64,000 nucleotides of DNA, taken from Rhizobium sp. TH135 (GTDB lineage: Bacteria > Pseudomonadota > Alphaproteobacteria > Rhizobiales > Rhizobiaceae). The stretch is taken from assembly GCF_002855515.1 (NCBI RefSeq), contig NZ_PKRP01000007.1:1-64000 (forward strand). Reading direction: 5' to 3'. Position 1 is the stretch's first letter, and each line of letters starts with the position of its first letter. Shown in pieces: positions 55,236 to 61,993 of the stretch. The position numbers were made by a program, and so were the translations under genes. Below the pieces are notes generated by a model. It saw nothing but the letters and a program-made list of their open reading frames with translations, was not told where the DNA came from and ran no database searches.

Positions 55236-55652
55236 ATGGCAGACTTGAAGGACCGACCGATCGGCGCGACCGCCAGTCTCGGCAAAACCGGCTATCCGGC
55301 CATTCGCTCGATGACCGGCGGCGAACTGGAAATCGTCACGGGGCCCACTCAGCCGGGCTTCAATCCGCTCGACTTGCTCCTAGCCTCGCTCGCCGCCTGC
55401 ATGAGCATGAGCGCCCGCATCGCCGCCCGCGAAATCGGCCTTGCGCACAGCTTCCAAGGCGTGGTCGTGGCGGTCAGCGGTGAAAAGGCCGCCAACGAGC
55501 CATCCCGCTTTATCGGCTTCACGGTAGAATTCGTCTTCCAAGGCGCACTCGATCTGGAGCAGCAACAGGCGATCGCCCACCGCGCAGAAGAAATCTGCAC
55601 CGTCAGCAACAGTCTTGCCGTGCGTCCGACCTTGGTGATCGGCAAAGCCTAG
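55236..55652 (+). CDS. OsmC/Ohr-family peroxidase-like protein
   Basis: A 138-residue OsmC-fold protein. Cys55 (LASLAACMSMSAR) and Cys121 (EEICTVSNSLAV) correspond to the peroxidatic and resolving cysteines that reduce organic hydroperoxides. Start at 55236 (ATG) after GGAG; the TTG at 55224 adds four residues. Stands alone. Confidence 0.85.
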   Translation: MADLKDRPIGATASLGKTGYPAIRSMTGGELEIVTGPTQPGFNPLDLLLASLAACMSMSARIAAREIGLAHSFQGVVVAVSGEKAANEPSRFIGFTVEFVFQGALDLEQQQAIAHRAEEICTVSNSLAVRPTLVIGKA

Positions 55653-56043
55653 CAGCAACCACGAACCCGCAATCTTGAGGCGTCATGAGATATCGCCGCG
55701 GTATTCGTTTCCCTTCGGACACGATTGCGACGGCGCCATTTTCGGATGCACCGCCTTTTCGCAATACGATCAACTATGGCGCCCCGCCTGCCTTAAATCT
55801 TGACGTTTGAGCAATGTTCGTTAACAAGAACGTGAGGCGCCGTGATTTCAGCATCACCGCGTCTGAACCTGGTGCCGGGCCCCTCTGGCGAGAGTTTACG
55901 GCGCTCTCGTGATGTCGGTACCGCCAGCAATTTGAGCCGGCGGATTCTATAAAAATGAACAATTCGATCATGCTTCATGCGAAGGCGTGCAGGGCGCTTC
56001 GCATCTCCACTCTGTCTCTGTCCTCCAGCCAGGAGGAACGCAC
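55653..56043. other. Long leader/intergenic region before the TerC-like gene
   Basis: 391 bp without a convincing gene. It contains an 8-bp hairpin just before the TerC-like gene (ATGCGAAG 55977-55984 with CTTCGCAT 55997-56004) and a 6-bp one (CGAGAG/CTCTCG around 55889-55911). I looked for a manganese (yybP-ykoY) riboswitch, common ahead of TerC-like genes, and did not find its conserved core. A regulatory leader remains possible. Confidence 0.4.
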
Positions 56044-57147
56044 GTGAGCACGGCAGCAGCAACCGGTGGAAGCTCCACCCTCGGCTATTTCCGCTGGGCC
56101 TTCATCGTCACGGCGATCGGCCTCATCCTCGGCGGCGTTCTCGGCTGGCAGTCGACCGGCACGATCGCCGGCATGGCAACCGTCTTTTTCATCTGCGCAG
56201 TTCTGGCGGTCCTTGAAATCTCGCTGTCCTTCGACAACGCGATCGTCAACGCCAACAAGCTGAAGGACATGACCCCCGTCTGGCAGCAGCGCTTCCTGAC
56301 CTGGGGCATCATCATCGCCGTCTTCGGCATGCGCATCGTGTTCCCGCTTCTCATCGTGGTCATCGCCGCCCAGATCGGGCCAATCGAAGCGATCATCCTG
56401 GCAGCGCGCGAGCCGGCAGAATATGCCCGCATCATGAACGACGCGCATCTTCCGATCGCGGCGTTCGGCGGCACCTTCCTGATGATGGTCGGCCTCACCT
56501 ACTTCTTCAACAATGAGAAGGACGTGCACTGGATCGTGTGGCTCGAGAAGCACATGGCGCGCTCGGCCTCCATCAAGGGCATCGAGATCGCGCTCGTCTT
56601 GCTGCTGATCCTGCTGTTCTCGAACCTGCTCGAAGGCGAGGAATCGACGACCTTCGTTTATTCTGCCATCTACGGCCTAGTCACCTTCCTGGCCGTCGAA
56701 GTGCTGGGTGGATTGCTGGATGCCTCGCAGAAGACCATGAGCGAAGCGGCCAAGGGCGGCCTCGGCGCCTTCATCTATCTCGAAGTGCTCGACGCCAGCT
56801 TCTCCTTCGACGGCGTTATCGGCGCCTTCGCGCTCACGCAGAACCTCTTCATCATCGCCATCGGTCTTGGCATCGGCGCCATGTATGTCCGCTCGATGAC
56901 CATCATGCTGGTCGAGAAGGGCACGCTGGCGGAATATCGTTATCTGGAACACGGCGCCTTCTACGCCATCCTGATCCTCTCGGTGATCATGTATGTGCAG
57001 ACGCTGTTCCATATCCCGGAAGTGATCACCGGTCTCGGTGGCGCAGCCCTGATCGGTATCTCGCTTTGGTCGTCCATCAAGTACAACCGCGAAGAACGGG
57101 CGGAAGAGGAACGCCTCGCCCACGAAGCCGTGGCCGAGAACATCTGA
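56044..57147 (+). CDS. DUF475/TerC-like integral membrane protein
   Basis: A 367-residue protein with about nine membrane helices. The TerC signatures are acidic: LEISLSFDNAIVNANKLKDM in helix 2-3 and YLEVLDASFSFDGVIGAFAL, each with the metal-binding Asp/Glu. TerC relatives export manganese or take part in tellurite resistance; DUF475 itself is uncharacterised. The GTG start at 56044 was chosen because AGGAGGA lies 6 bp before it; an upstream ATG at 55987 has no ribosome binding site. Confidence 0.87.
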   Translation: MSTAAATGGSSTLGYFRWAFIVTAIGLILGGVLGWQSTGTIAGMATVFFICAVLAVLEISLSFDNAIVNANKLKDMTPVWQQRFLTWGIIIAVFGMRIVFPLLIVVIAAQIGPIEAIILAAREPAEYARIMNDAHLPIAAFGGTFLMMVGLTYFFNNEKDVHWIVWLEKHMARSASIKGIEIALVLLLILLFSNLLEGEESTTFVYSAIYGLVTFLAVEVLGGLLDASQKTMSEAAKGGLGAFIYLEVLDASFSFDGVIGAFALTQNLFIIAIGLGIGAMYVRSMTIMLVEKGTLAEYRYLEHGAFYAILILSVIMYVQTLFHIPEVITGLGGAALIGISLWSSIKYNREERAEEERLAHEAVAENI

Positions 57148-57171
57148 GCGAATGCTTCGCGAACAATGAGA

Positions 57172-57197
57172 AAAGGCCGGCGTTTTCGCCGGCCTTT
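57172..57197. terminator. Bidirectional terminator after the TerC-like gene
   Basis: An 11-bp perfect stem (57172-57182 with 57187-57197), TTTT loop, A/T ends on both sides. Serves the TerC-like gene and the converging small gene. Confidence 0.85.
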
Positions 57198-57218
57198 GCC
57201 ATTTTAGAGACCGGATGC

Positions 57219-57398
57219 TCAGTCCGGCCCGACATCCGATCCTTGAGATCCGACCTTCGGCAGAGAGCCCGTTCCCGGCGTCTTCATCGGATCCTGCAAT
57301 TCCGGCTTGTCGTGCGGCCCCGCCGCAGGCATCTCGTCTGCAGTTGTTTTGCCCTTTTCGGTCTGTTGCTTGTCGGCTGTATCAGCGTGATCGGTCAT
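57219..57398 (-). CDS. Small hydrophilic protein (59 residues)
   Basis: A 59-residue, probably disordered protein rich in Asp, Lys, Pro and Gly (DPMKTPGTGSLPKVGS). A clear AGGAGACTT precedes the ATG at 57398, and the terminator follows the stop, so it is likely real. The longer frame from 57521 adds residues of different composition. Function unknown. Confidence 0.6.
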   Translation of the reverse strand: MTDHADTADKQQTEKGKTTADEMPAAGPHDKPELQDPMKTPGTGSLPKVGSQGSDVGPD

Positions 57399-57590
57399 CG
57401 CAAGTCTCCTGTGTATGGGCACAAGAAACAGCCGGCGACCCAGCGAGGTTCCAGACAATCCGACGTGAGCTCTGGAAATCCGTAGAGACCGTTGCGGATG
57501 CTCGGAGATATGGCGCAGCAATCCAGACCGGCCTTGTGTCGCGACAAAGCTCTCCTACATCTCCTCAAACGCCAGGAGATACATAAGACG

Positions 57591-58229
57591 ATGAACAGTT
57601 CAGAGCCACCAGACAGCGCGGCTCCCGAGGGCGGGGTGGCATCCAGAAGGCTTGCCCGCCTTCAGGCCCATGCGGCAGAAGCGGGATCGGTGAGCCTGGA
57701 CGAGCTGATGTCGGCCATGGGCCGCAGCAGCATTGCATTTGCAATCCTCATCCTGTCTCTGCCGGCCCTCACCCCGATCCCCGGCCCCTTCGGTATGGTC
57801 TTCGGCAGCTGTCTGGCCATTGTCTCGATCCAGATCATTGCCGGCTTTCGCCGCATCTGGTTGCCAAAATTCCTCGGCCGCCGTCAGGTCTCCAGCGGCG
57901 TGATCGACGTGATGGTCCGATACACCGCCCCTTTGGTCGCCCGCGTGGAAACGCTGCTGCGCAAGAACCGCATGCGCCATCTCGCGGGTCCTCGCGCACA
58001 GGCCTTCCTCGGTGTGCCCGTGTTGCTCCTCGCCATCGCGGTGGCTCTGCCTATCCCCTTTGGCAATTTCCTGCCCGTGGCGGCATTGGTCATGATCGCA
58101 CTTGGCCTCATGGAGCGTGACGGACTTGTCGCGATCCTCGGTGTTGCCATGGGCGTAATCGCACTCGGCGCATCCGGTGGTCTGGTCTATGCCGCAGCCC
58201 GTGGCTTGGGGTGGGCAATCGGCCCCTGA
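57591..58229 (+). CDS. exoD: ExoD-family membrane protein
   Basis: A 212-residue protein of the ExoD family (PF06055) with a soluble N-terminal third and four or more membrane helices (SSIAFAILILSLPALTPIPG, FGMVFGSCLAIVSIQIIAGF, LGVPVLLLAIAVALPIPFG and a C-terminal pair). Sinorhizobium ExoD affects exopolysaccharide and alkaline tolerance, mechanism unknown. AGGAG lies 13 bp before 57591, rather far. Confidence 0.88.
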   Translation: MNSSEPPDSAAPEGGVASRRLARLQAHAAEAGSVSLDELMSAMGRSSIAFAILILSLPALTPIPGPFGMVFGSCLAIVSIQIIAGFRRIWLPKFLGRRQVSSGVIDVMVRYTAPLVARVETLLRKNRMRHLAGPRAQAFLGVPVLLLAIAVALPIPFGNFLPVAALVMIALGLMERDGLVAILGVAMGVIALGASGGLVYAAARGLGWAIGP

Positions 58230-58260
58230 AACCATATCCGAAATATTTTTGGCTGATGGT

Positions 58261-58288
58261 GGAATAGGATCACGTTCAGCTCCGTATA
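58261..58288 (+). promoter_or_regulatory. Candidate promoter of the ECF sigma operon
   Basis: GGAATA (58261-58266) and CGTATA (58283-58288) are 16 bp apart, close to the alphaproteobacterial ECF pattern GGAAC-N16-CGTT. An overlapping TATACT could serve sigma70. Transcription would begin at about 58294-58296, at or next to the ATG, so the mRNA may be leaderless. Autoregulation is inferred. Confidence 0.4.
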
Positions 58289-58295
58289 CTGGGGC

Positions 58296-58841
58296 ATGAC
58301 GACGAACTCGAACCCGTTCAATGTGATTGGCCAGCTCGCAGCCCTGCGACGCTACGCCCGTTCGCTCGTCAGGAATCCCGACGAGGCCGAAGACCTCGTC
58401 CATGATGCTCTTGTCCGCGCGCTGGAGCGCAAGTCGACGTTTCGCAGCAGCGGCAGCATCCGCAACTGGCTGATGTCGATCCTGCACAACACCCATATCG
58501 ACCGGCTCCGCCGCAACCGTGCGGCCAATCGCCGTCACAACGCAGCCATGGAACTGTCCGAAACGGTAGCACCGGCAGGACAGGAACATTCGGTGAGGCT
58601 CGCCCAGGTGCGGGACGCCTTTCTGTCCTTGCCGGAAGACCAGCGCGAAGCCTTGCATCTCGTGGCCATCGAGGAGCTCTCCTATCAGGAGGCCGCCGAT
58701 GTCCTGAACATTCCCGTAGGCACACTGATGTCCCGCGTCTCTCGCGCCCGCGCCCGTCTTCGGGCGATGGAAGGCGGCGAAGAGACGAGCGCTGTGCCAC
58801 ACCTCAGAATCGTTGGAGGAAACCCCGATGACCAGCAATGA
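58296..58841 (+). CDS. ECF-type RNA polymerase sigma factor
   Basis: A 181-residue sigma factor with region 2 (ARSLVRNPDEAEDLVHDALV) and region 4 (LPEDQREALHLVAIEELSYQ then VPVGTLMSRVSRARARLR-like helix-turn-helix). No ribosome binding site is evident before the ATG. It overlaps the anti-sigma gene by 14 bp. The stress signal is not visible from sequence. Confidence 0.92.
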   Translation: MTTNSNPFNVIGQLAALRRYARSLVRNPDEAEDLVHDALVRALERKSTFRSSGSIRNWLMSILHNTHIDRLRRNRAANRRHNAAMELSETVAPAGQEHSVRLAQVRDAFLSLPEDQREALHLVAIEELSYQEAADVLNIPVGTLMSRVSRARARLRAMEGGEETSAVPHLRIVGGNPDDQQ

Positions 58842-59601
58842 TCCCGTGATCGAGGCTGACTTGCACGCCTATGTCGACGACCAGCTGGATGTCGGCCGCC
58901 GTATCGAGGTTGAGGCCTATCTGTCGGAGAACCCGACGATTGCCGCCAAGGTGATGGCGGATCTGCGGGTGCGCGATGAGTTGCGGCTGGCGCTGGCCGG
59001 CATGCCGACAGGCGTCCGTCAGGAGACACGCGAGGCAGCACGGGTCCTGGAAAGCGCCTTGAACCGCCCTCGCACCTTCGACGTGATGCGGCGCGCAGCG
59101 TCGGTTGCGCTGTTAATCGGCGCCGGCTGGATTGCCCATGCCTGGATCGCGCCCGGCAGCATCGGCGAAGTGGTGGCCTCCGTGCCGCCGCCGCAATTCG
59201 TCGAGGAAGCCATGCGCGCCCATCAGACGGCAGAGCTGCGCGAGCAGATGTCGTCCCAGACGGAAGTGAGCCGTTTTGACCCGGCTGAGATCCGTTCGGC
59301 GACAGCGATCGTGCTGCCCACGATGCCGGCAGAATGGTCCGTGCGCGACGCACAGGTTTTCCCCTCCACCTACGGCCCGAGCGTCGAGCTCGAAGTGGAG
59401 CCCCAATCCGGCGAGAGGCTGTCCCTCTTCGCCGTCCGGCCTGGCAATTTCTCTGTTCAGCAGGTGCTGCTGAAGCAGGAAGGCCAGACCAACGCCGCCT
59501 ACTGGCAGATCGGCGAGGTTGCCTACGCGCTGATCTCCGAATCCGAAAATGCGGACGAGCTGGCCGAACAGGCCCGCAAGCTTGCCCGTACCCTTTACTG
59601 A
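58828..59601 (+). CDS. Transmembrane anti-sigma factor
   Basis: A 257-residue protein: cytoplasmic N-terminal sigma-binding domain (ADLHAYVDDQLDVGRRIEVEAYL; no zinc HxxxCxxC), a membrane helix (about 92-108, VALLIGAGWIAHAWI) and a periplasmic domain of about 150 residues. The start at 58828 follows GGAGGAAAC; overlap with the sigma gene suggests coupled expression. It probably holds the sigma factor inactive until a membrane or periplasmic cue. Confidence 0.88.
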   Translation: MTSNDPVIEADLHAYVDDQLDVGRRIEVEAYLSENPTIAAKVMADLRVRDELRLALAGMPTGVRQETREAARVLESALNRPRTFDVMRRAASVALLIGAGWIAHAWIAPGSIGEVVASVPPPQFVEEAMRAHQTAELREQMSSQTEVSRFDPAEIRSATAIVLPTMPAEWSVRDAQVFPSTYGPSVELEVEPQSGERLSLFAVRPGNFSVQQVLLKQEGQTNAAYWQIGEVAYALISESENADELAEQARKLARTLY

Positions 59602-59621
59602 TCCCAAGGAGGTAACTGACT

Positions 59622-60341
59622 ATGGATCCTATCCAGAACCGCTTCGGCTACGGCGCTCAGGCCCAGTCCGCAGCAATCTTCGACGAAGGTCTGCGCAAGC
59701 ATATGCTGCGCGTCTACAACTACATGGGCCTCGGTCTGGTCATCACCGGCATCGTCGCCTTCGTGGTTAGCCAGACGCCGGCGCTCTACGTGCCGATCTT
59801 CTCCACCCCGCTGAAGTGGGTCGTGATGCTGGCACCACTCGCCTTCGTCTTCTTCTTCTCGTTCCGCATCCACGCGATGTCGGCCGCAACCGCGCAAATG
59901 GCCTTCTGGGCCTTCGCAGCCGTGATGGGTCTGTCGCTGGCCTCGGTCTTCCTGGTCTTCACCGGAACCTCGATCGCACGTACCTTCTTCATCACCGCGA
60001 CCATGTTCGGTGCGATGAGCCTCTACGGCTACACGACCAAGCGTGACCTGTCGAAGTTCGGCTCGTTCCTGATGATGGGTCTGATCGGTGTCGTCATCGC
60101 CTCGATCGTCAACATCTTCCTCGGCTCGAGCGCCCTGCAGTTCGCGATCTCGGTCATCGGCGTTGTCGTCTTCGTCGGCCTGACCGCCTGGGACACGCAG
60201 AACATCAAGGAACAGTATGCCGAAAACTACGACCAGGAGAGCCAGCAGAAGCTCGCCGTCTTCGGCGCCCTGTCGCTCTACCTCAACTTCGTCAACCTGT
60301 TTCAGCTGCTGCTGAGCCTCACTGGCCAGCGCGAAGAATAA
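59622..60341 (+). CDS. Bax inhibitor-1/YccA family membrane protein
   Basis: A 239-residue protein with seven membrane helices and the BI-1 signature region (TWDTQNIKEQY-type loop, AWDTQNIKEQYAENYDQES). Bacterial members interact with FtsH or conduct calcium. AAGGAGG precedes the start. It follows the anti-sigma gene by 20 bp and may share its operon. Confidence 0.93.
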   Translation: MDPIQNRFGYGAQAQSAAIFDEGLRKHMLRVYNYMGLGLVITGIVAFVVSQTPALYVPIFSTPLKWVVMLAPLAFVFFFSFRIHAMSAATAQMAFWAFAAVMGLSLASVFLVFTGTSIARTFFITATMFGAMSLYGYTTKRDLSKFGSFLMMGLIGVVIASIVNIFLGSSALQFAISVIGVVVFVGLTAWDTQNIKEQYAENYDQESQQKLAVFGALSLYLNFVNLFQLLLSLTGQREE

Positions 60342-60374
60342 GATAAAAACGCGTCGGGAGAACGCTTCAACAAG

Positions 60375-60402
60375 AAACGCCCGGGTTTTGCCCGGGCGTT
60401 TT
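60375..60402. terminator. Terminator between the BI-1 gene and rhaI
   Basis: An 11-bp perfect stem (60375-60385 with 60391-60401), loop TTTTG, T-rich on the right. Separates the two converging units. Confidence 0.85.
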
Positions 60403-60426
60403 CACGAGATGAGAATGAGATCCAGT

Positions 60427-61719
60427 TCAGACGATACCGCCGGAGCCGCCCTTGACCGCCGGACGCTCGGCCGCAACACGGCCCCGGTAGCCGCTGGCCC
60501 GGTAGGTCGCGACCGGATCGATCGCCCCGCCGGACCTCCGTCTTGCCTCGGCGAGGATTGGCTCGACATCGGTGCGATAAGCCCGCTTCAGTGTTTCGGA
60601 TGCCATCAGCGCGTCGTTATCGGTCTGGTAGCCCTCAAGCGCTGCGCGATCGACCAGAAGCGCCTGCGCATAGGCACGGCGGATCTCGTTGGCGCTGGAA
60701 ATCAGGCTCTCGATCGGGTCTGTCACGTTGTGGCTTTGGTCGATCATATGCGCTGGGTGGAAACCCTTCACACCCCGATGCTCCGCATCGACCAACTCGT
60801 TGAAGACGAGGAACAGACGGTAGGGTTCGACCGACCCGGCATCCAGATCGTCATCGCCATACTTCGAGTCGTTGAAGTGGAAGCCACCGAGCTTGCCGAA
60901 CTGGATAAGCCGCGCAACGATCATCTCGATATTGGTGTTTGGCGCATGATGCCCGAGGTCGACCAGGCAATGGGCCTTCTCTCCCAGCGTCTGCGCGATA
61001 AGATAGTTCGTGCCCCAGTCCTGCACCACGGTCGAATAGAAGGCCGGCTCGTACATCTTGTGTTCGGAGAACAATCGCCAGTCGTCCGGAAGTGCCTTGT
61101 AGATGTCGCGCATCGCGTCGAGATAACGCTCGAACTGGCGGGTGAAGTTGCTCTGCCCGGGGAAGTTGGATCCATCACCGATCCAGACCGTCAGCGCCTT
61201 GGAGCCGAGTGCGGCACCCAGTTCGATGCATTCGATGTTGTGCTCGACGGCCTGACGGCGGGTCGCAGCGTCAACGTGGCTGAGGGAACCATATTTGTAG
61301 GAATGCGGCTGGTCAGGGCTGTCGGAGAAGGTGTTCGAATTCATCGCATCAAAGCCCAGTCCCAAAGCATTCGCCTTGGCCTTCAGCTCCTTCGGATCCG
61401 CCTTGTCCCAGGGGATATGCAGCGAGACGGTCGGCGTCGCCCGCGTCAACTGCTGGATGACGCCGCAATCATCGAGCTTGTCGAAGATGTGCCGCGGTTC
61501 TCCCTGTCCCGGAAAGCGGGCAAAACGCGTGCCGCCGGTACCGACGCCCCAGGAGGGTACGGCGACAAAGAAATCCGCGACCTTCGCGGTCACGCTCTCG
61601 ATATCGATGGAGTTGCGCGCGAGTTTCTCGCCCAGCGCCTGAAAGTCGCTGCGGTGAGCCGCCTCGCGCCGCTCGTTTTCCGCCGCGACGATATCGACGG
61701 GAATTCGGATTTCGCTCAT
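60427..61719 (-). CDS. rhaI: L-rhamnose isomerase (rhizobial RhaI)
   Basis: A 430-residue TIM-barrel isomerase that converts L-rhamnose to L-rhamnulose, related to the xylose-isomerase-like RhaI of rhizobia. Metal ligands are suggested by EHKMYEPAF, DLGHHAPNTNIE and FHFNDSKYGDDDLDAG. The start at 61719 follows GAGGAAAG. It is downstream of rhaD on the same strand, with a 274-bp gap occupied by an opposite-strand gene. Confidence 0.93.
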   Translation of the reverse strand: MSEIRIPVDIVAAENERREAAHRSDFQALGEKLARNSIDIESVTAKVADFFVAVPSWGVGTGGTRFARFPGQGEPRHIFDKLDDCGVIQQLTRATPTVSLHIPWDKADPKELKAKANALGLGFDAMNSNTFSDSPDQPHSYKYGSLSHVDAATRRQAVEHNIECIELGAALGSKALTVWIGDGSNFPGQSNFTRQFERYLDAMRDIYKALPDDWRLFSEHKMYEPAFYSTVVQDWGTNYLIAQTLGEKAHCLVDLGHHAPNTNIEMIVARLIQFGKLGGFHFNDSKYGDDDLDAGSVEPYRLFLVFNELVDAEHRGVKGFHPAHMIDQSHNVTDPIESLISSANEIRRAYAQALLVDRAALEGYQTDNDALMASETLKRAYRTDVEPILAEARRRSGGAIDPVATYRASGYRGRVAAERPAVKGGSGGIV

Positions 61720-61795
61720 TCTTTCCTCCACCTCGCGCGAACGATTGTCATCGAAGCGCGTTTATCTGCAGTCTCAAATGAAAATCGGAGCCATC

Positions 61796-61954
61796 ATGGA
61801 CGTTCTTCGCATTCTGCTTGCCATCCTCCTGCCGCCACTCGGCGTTTTCCTCCAGGTCGGCATTGGCCTGCATTTCTGGCTGAACATCCTGCTCACGCTC
61901 TTCGGCTATATCCCGGGCATCATCCATGCCATCTGGGTGATCATCCGCAAGTAG
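61796..61954 (+). CDS. Pmp3/YqaE family small membrane protein
   Basis: A 52-residue protein of two membrane helices (ILLAILLPPLGVFLQVGIG and WLNILLTLFGYIPGIIHAIWVI), a full-length Pmp3 (UPF0057) protein linked to membrane-potential and salt stress in other organisms. CGGAG precedes the ATG at 61796. It lies on the opposite strand between rhaD and rhaI. Confidence 0.9.
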   Translation: MDVLRILLAILLPPLGVFLQVGIGLHFWLNILLTLFGYIPGIIHAIWVIIRK

Positions 61955-61962
61955 GATCCCGC

Positions 61963-61980
61963 CGCGGCGCATGCGCCGCG
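61963..61980. terminator. Perfect 18-bp palindrome between the Pmp3 gene and rhaD
   Basis: CGCGGCGCATGCGCCGCG is its own reverse complement. It lies 8 bp after the Pmp3 stop and 13 bp before the rhaD stop. No T-run follows, so a terminator role is possible but not secure; it could also be an operator. Confidence 0.4.
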
Positions 61981-61993
61981 ACGGCTTGGGAGA

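Noticed and set aside
55653-56043. Manganese riboswitch or a 65-residue minus-strand gene before the TerC-like gene
   Set aside because: No yybP-ykoY core was found; the small frame has no ribosome binding site and an unlikely composition.
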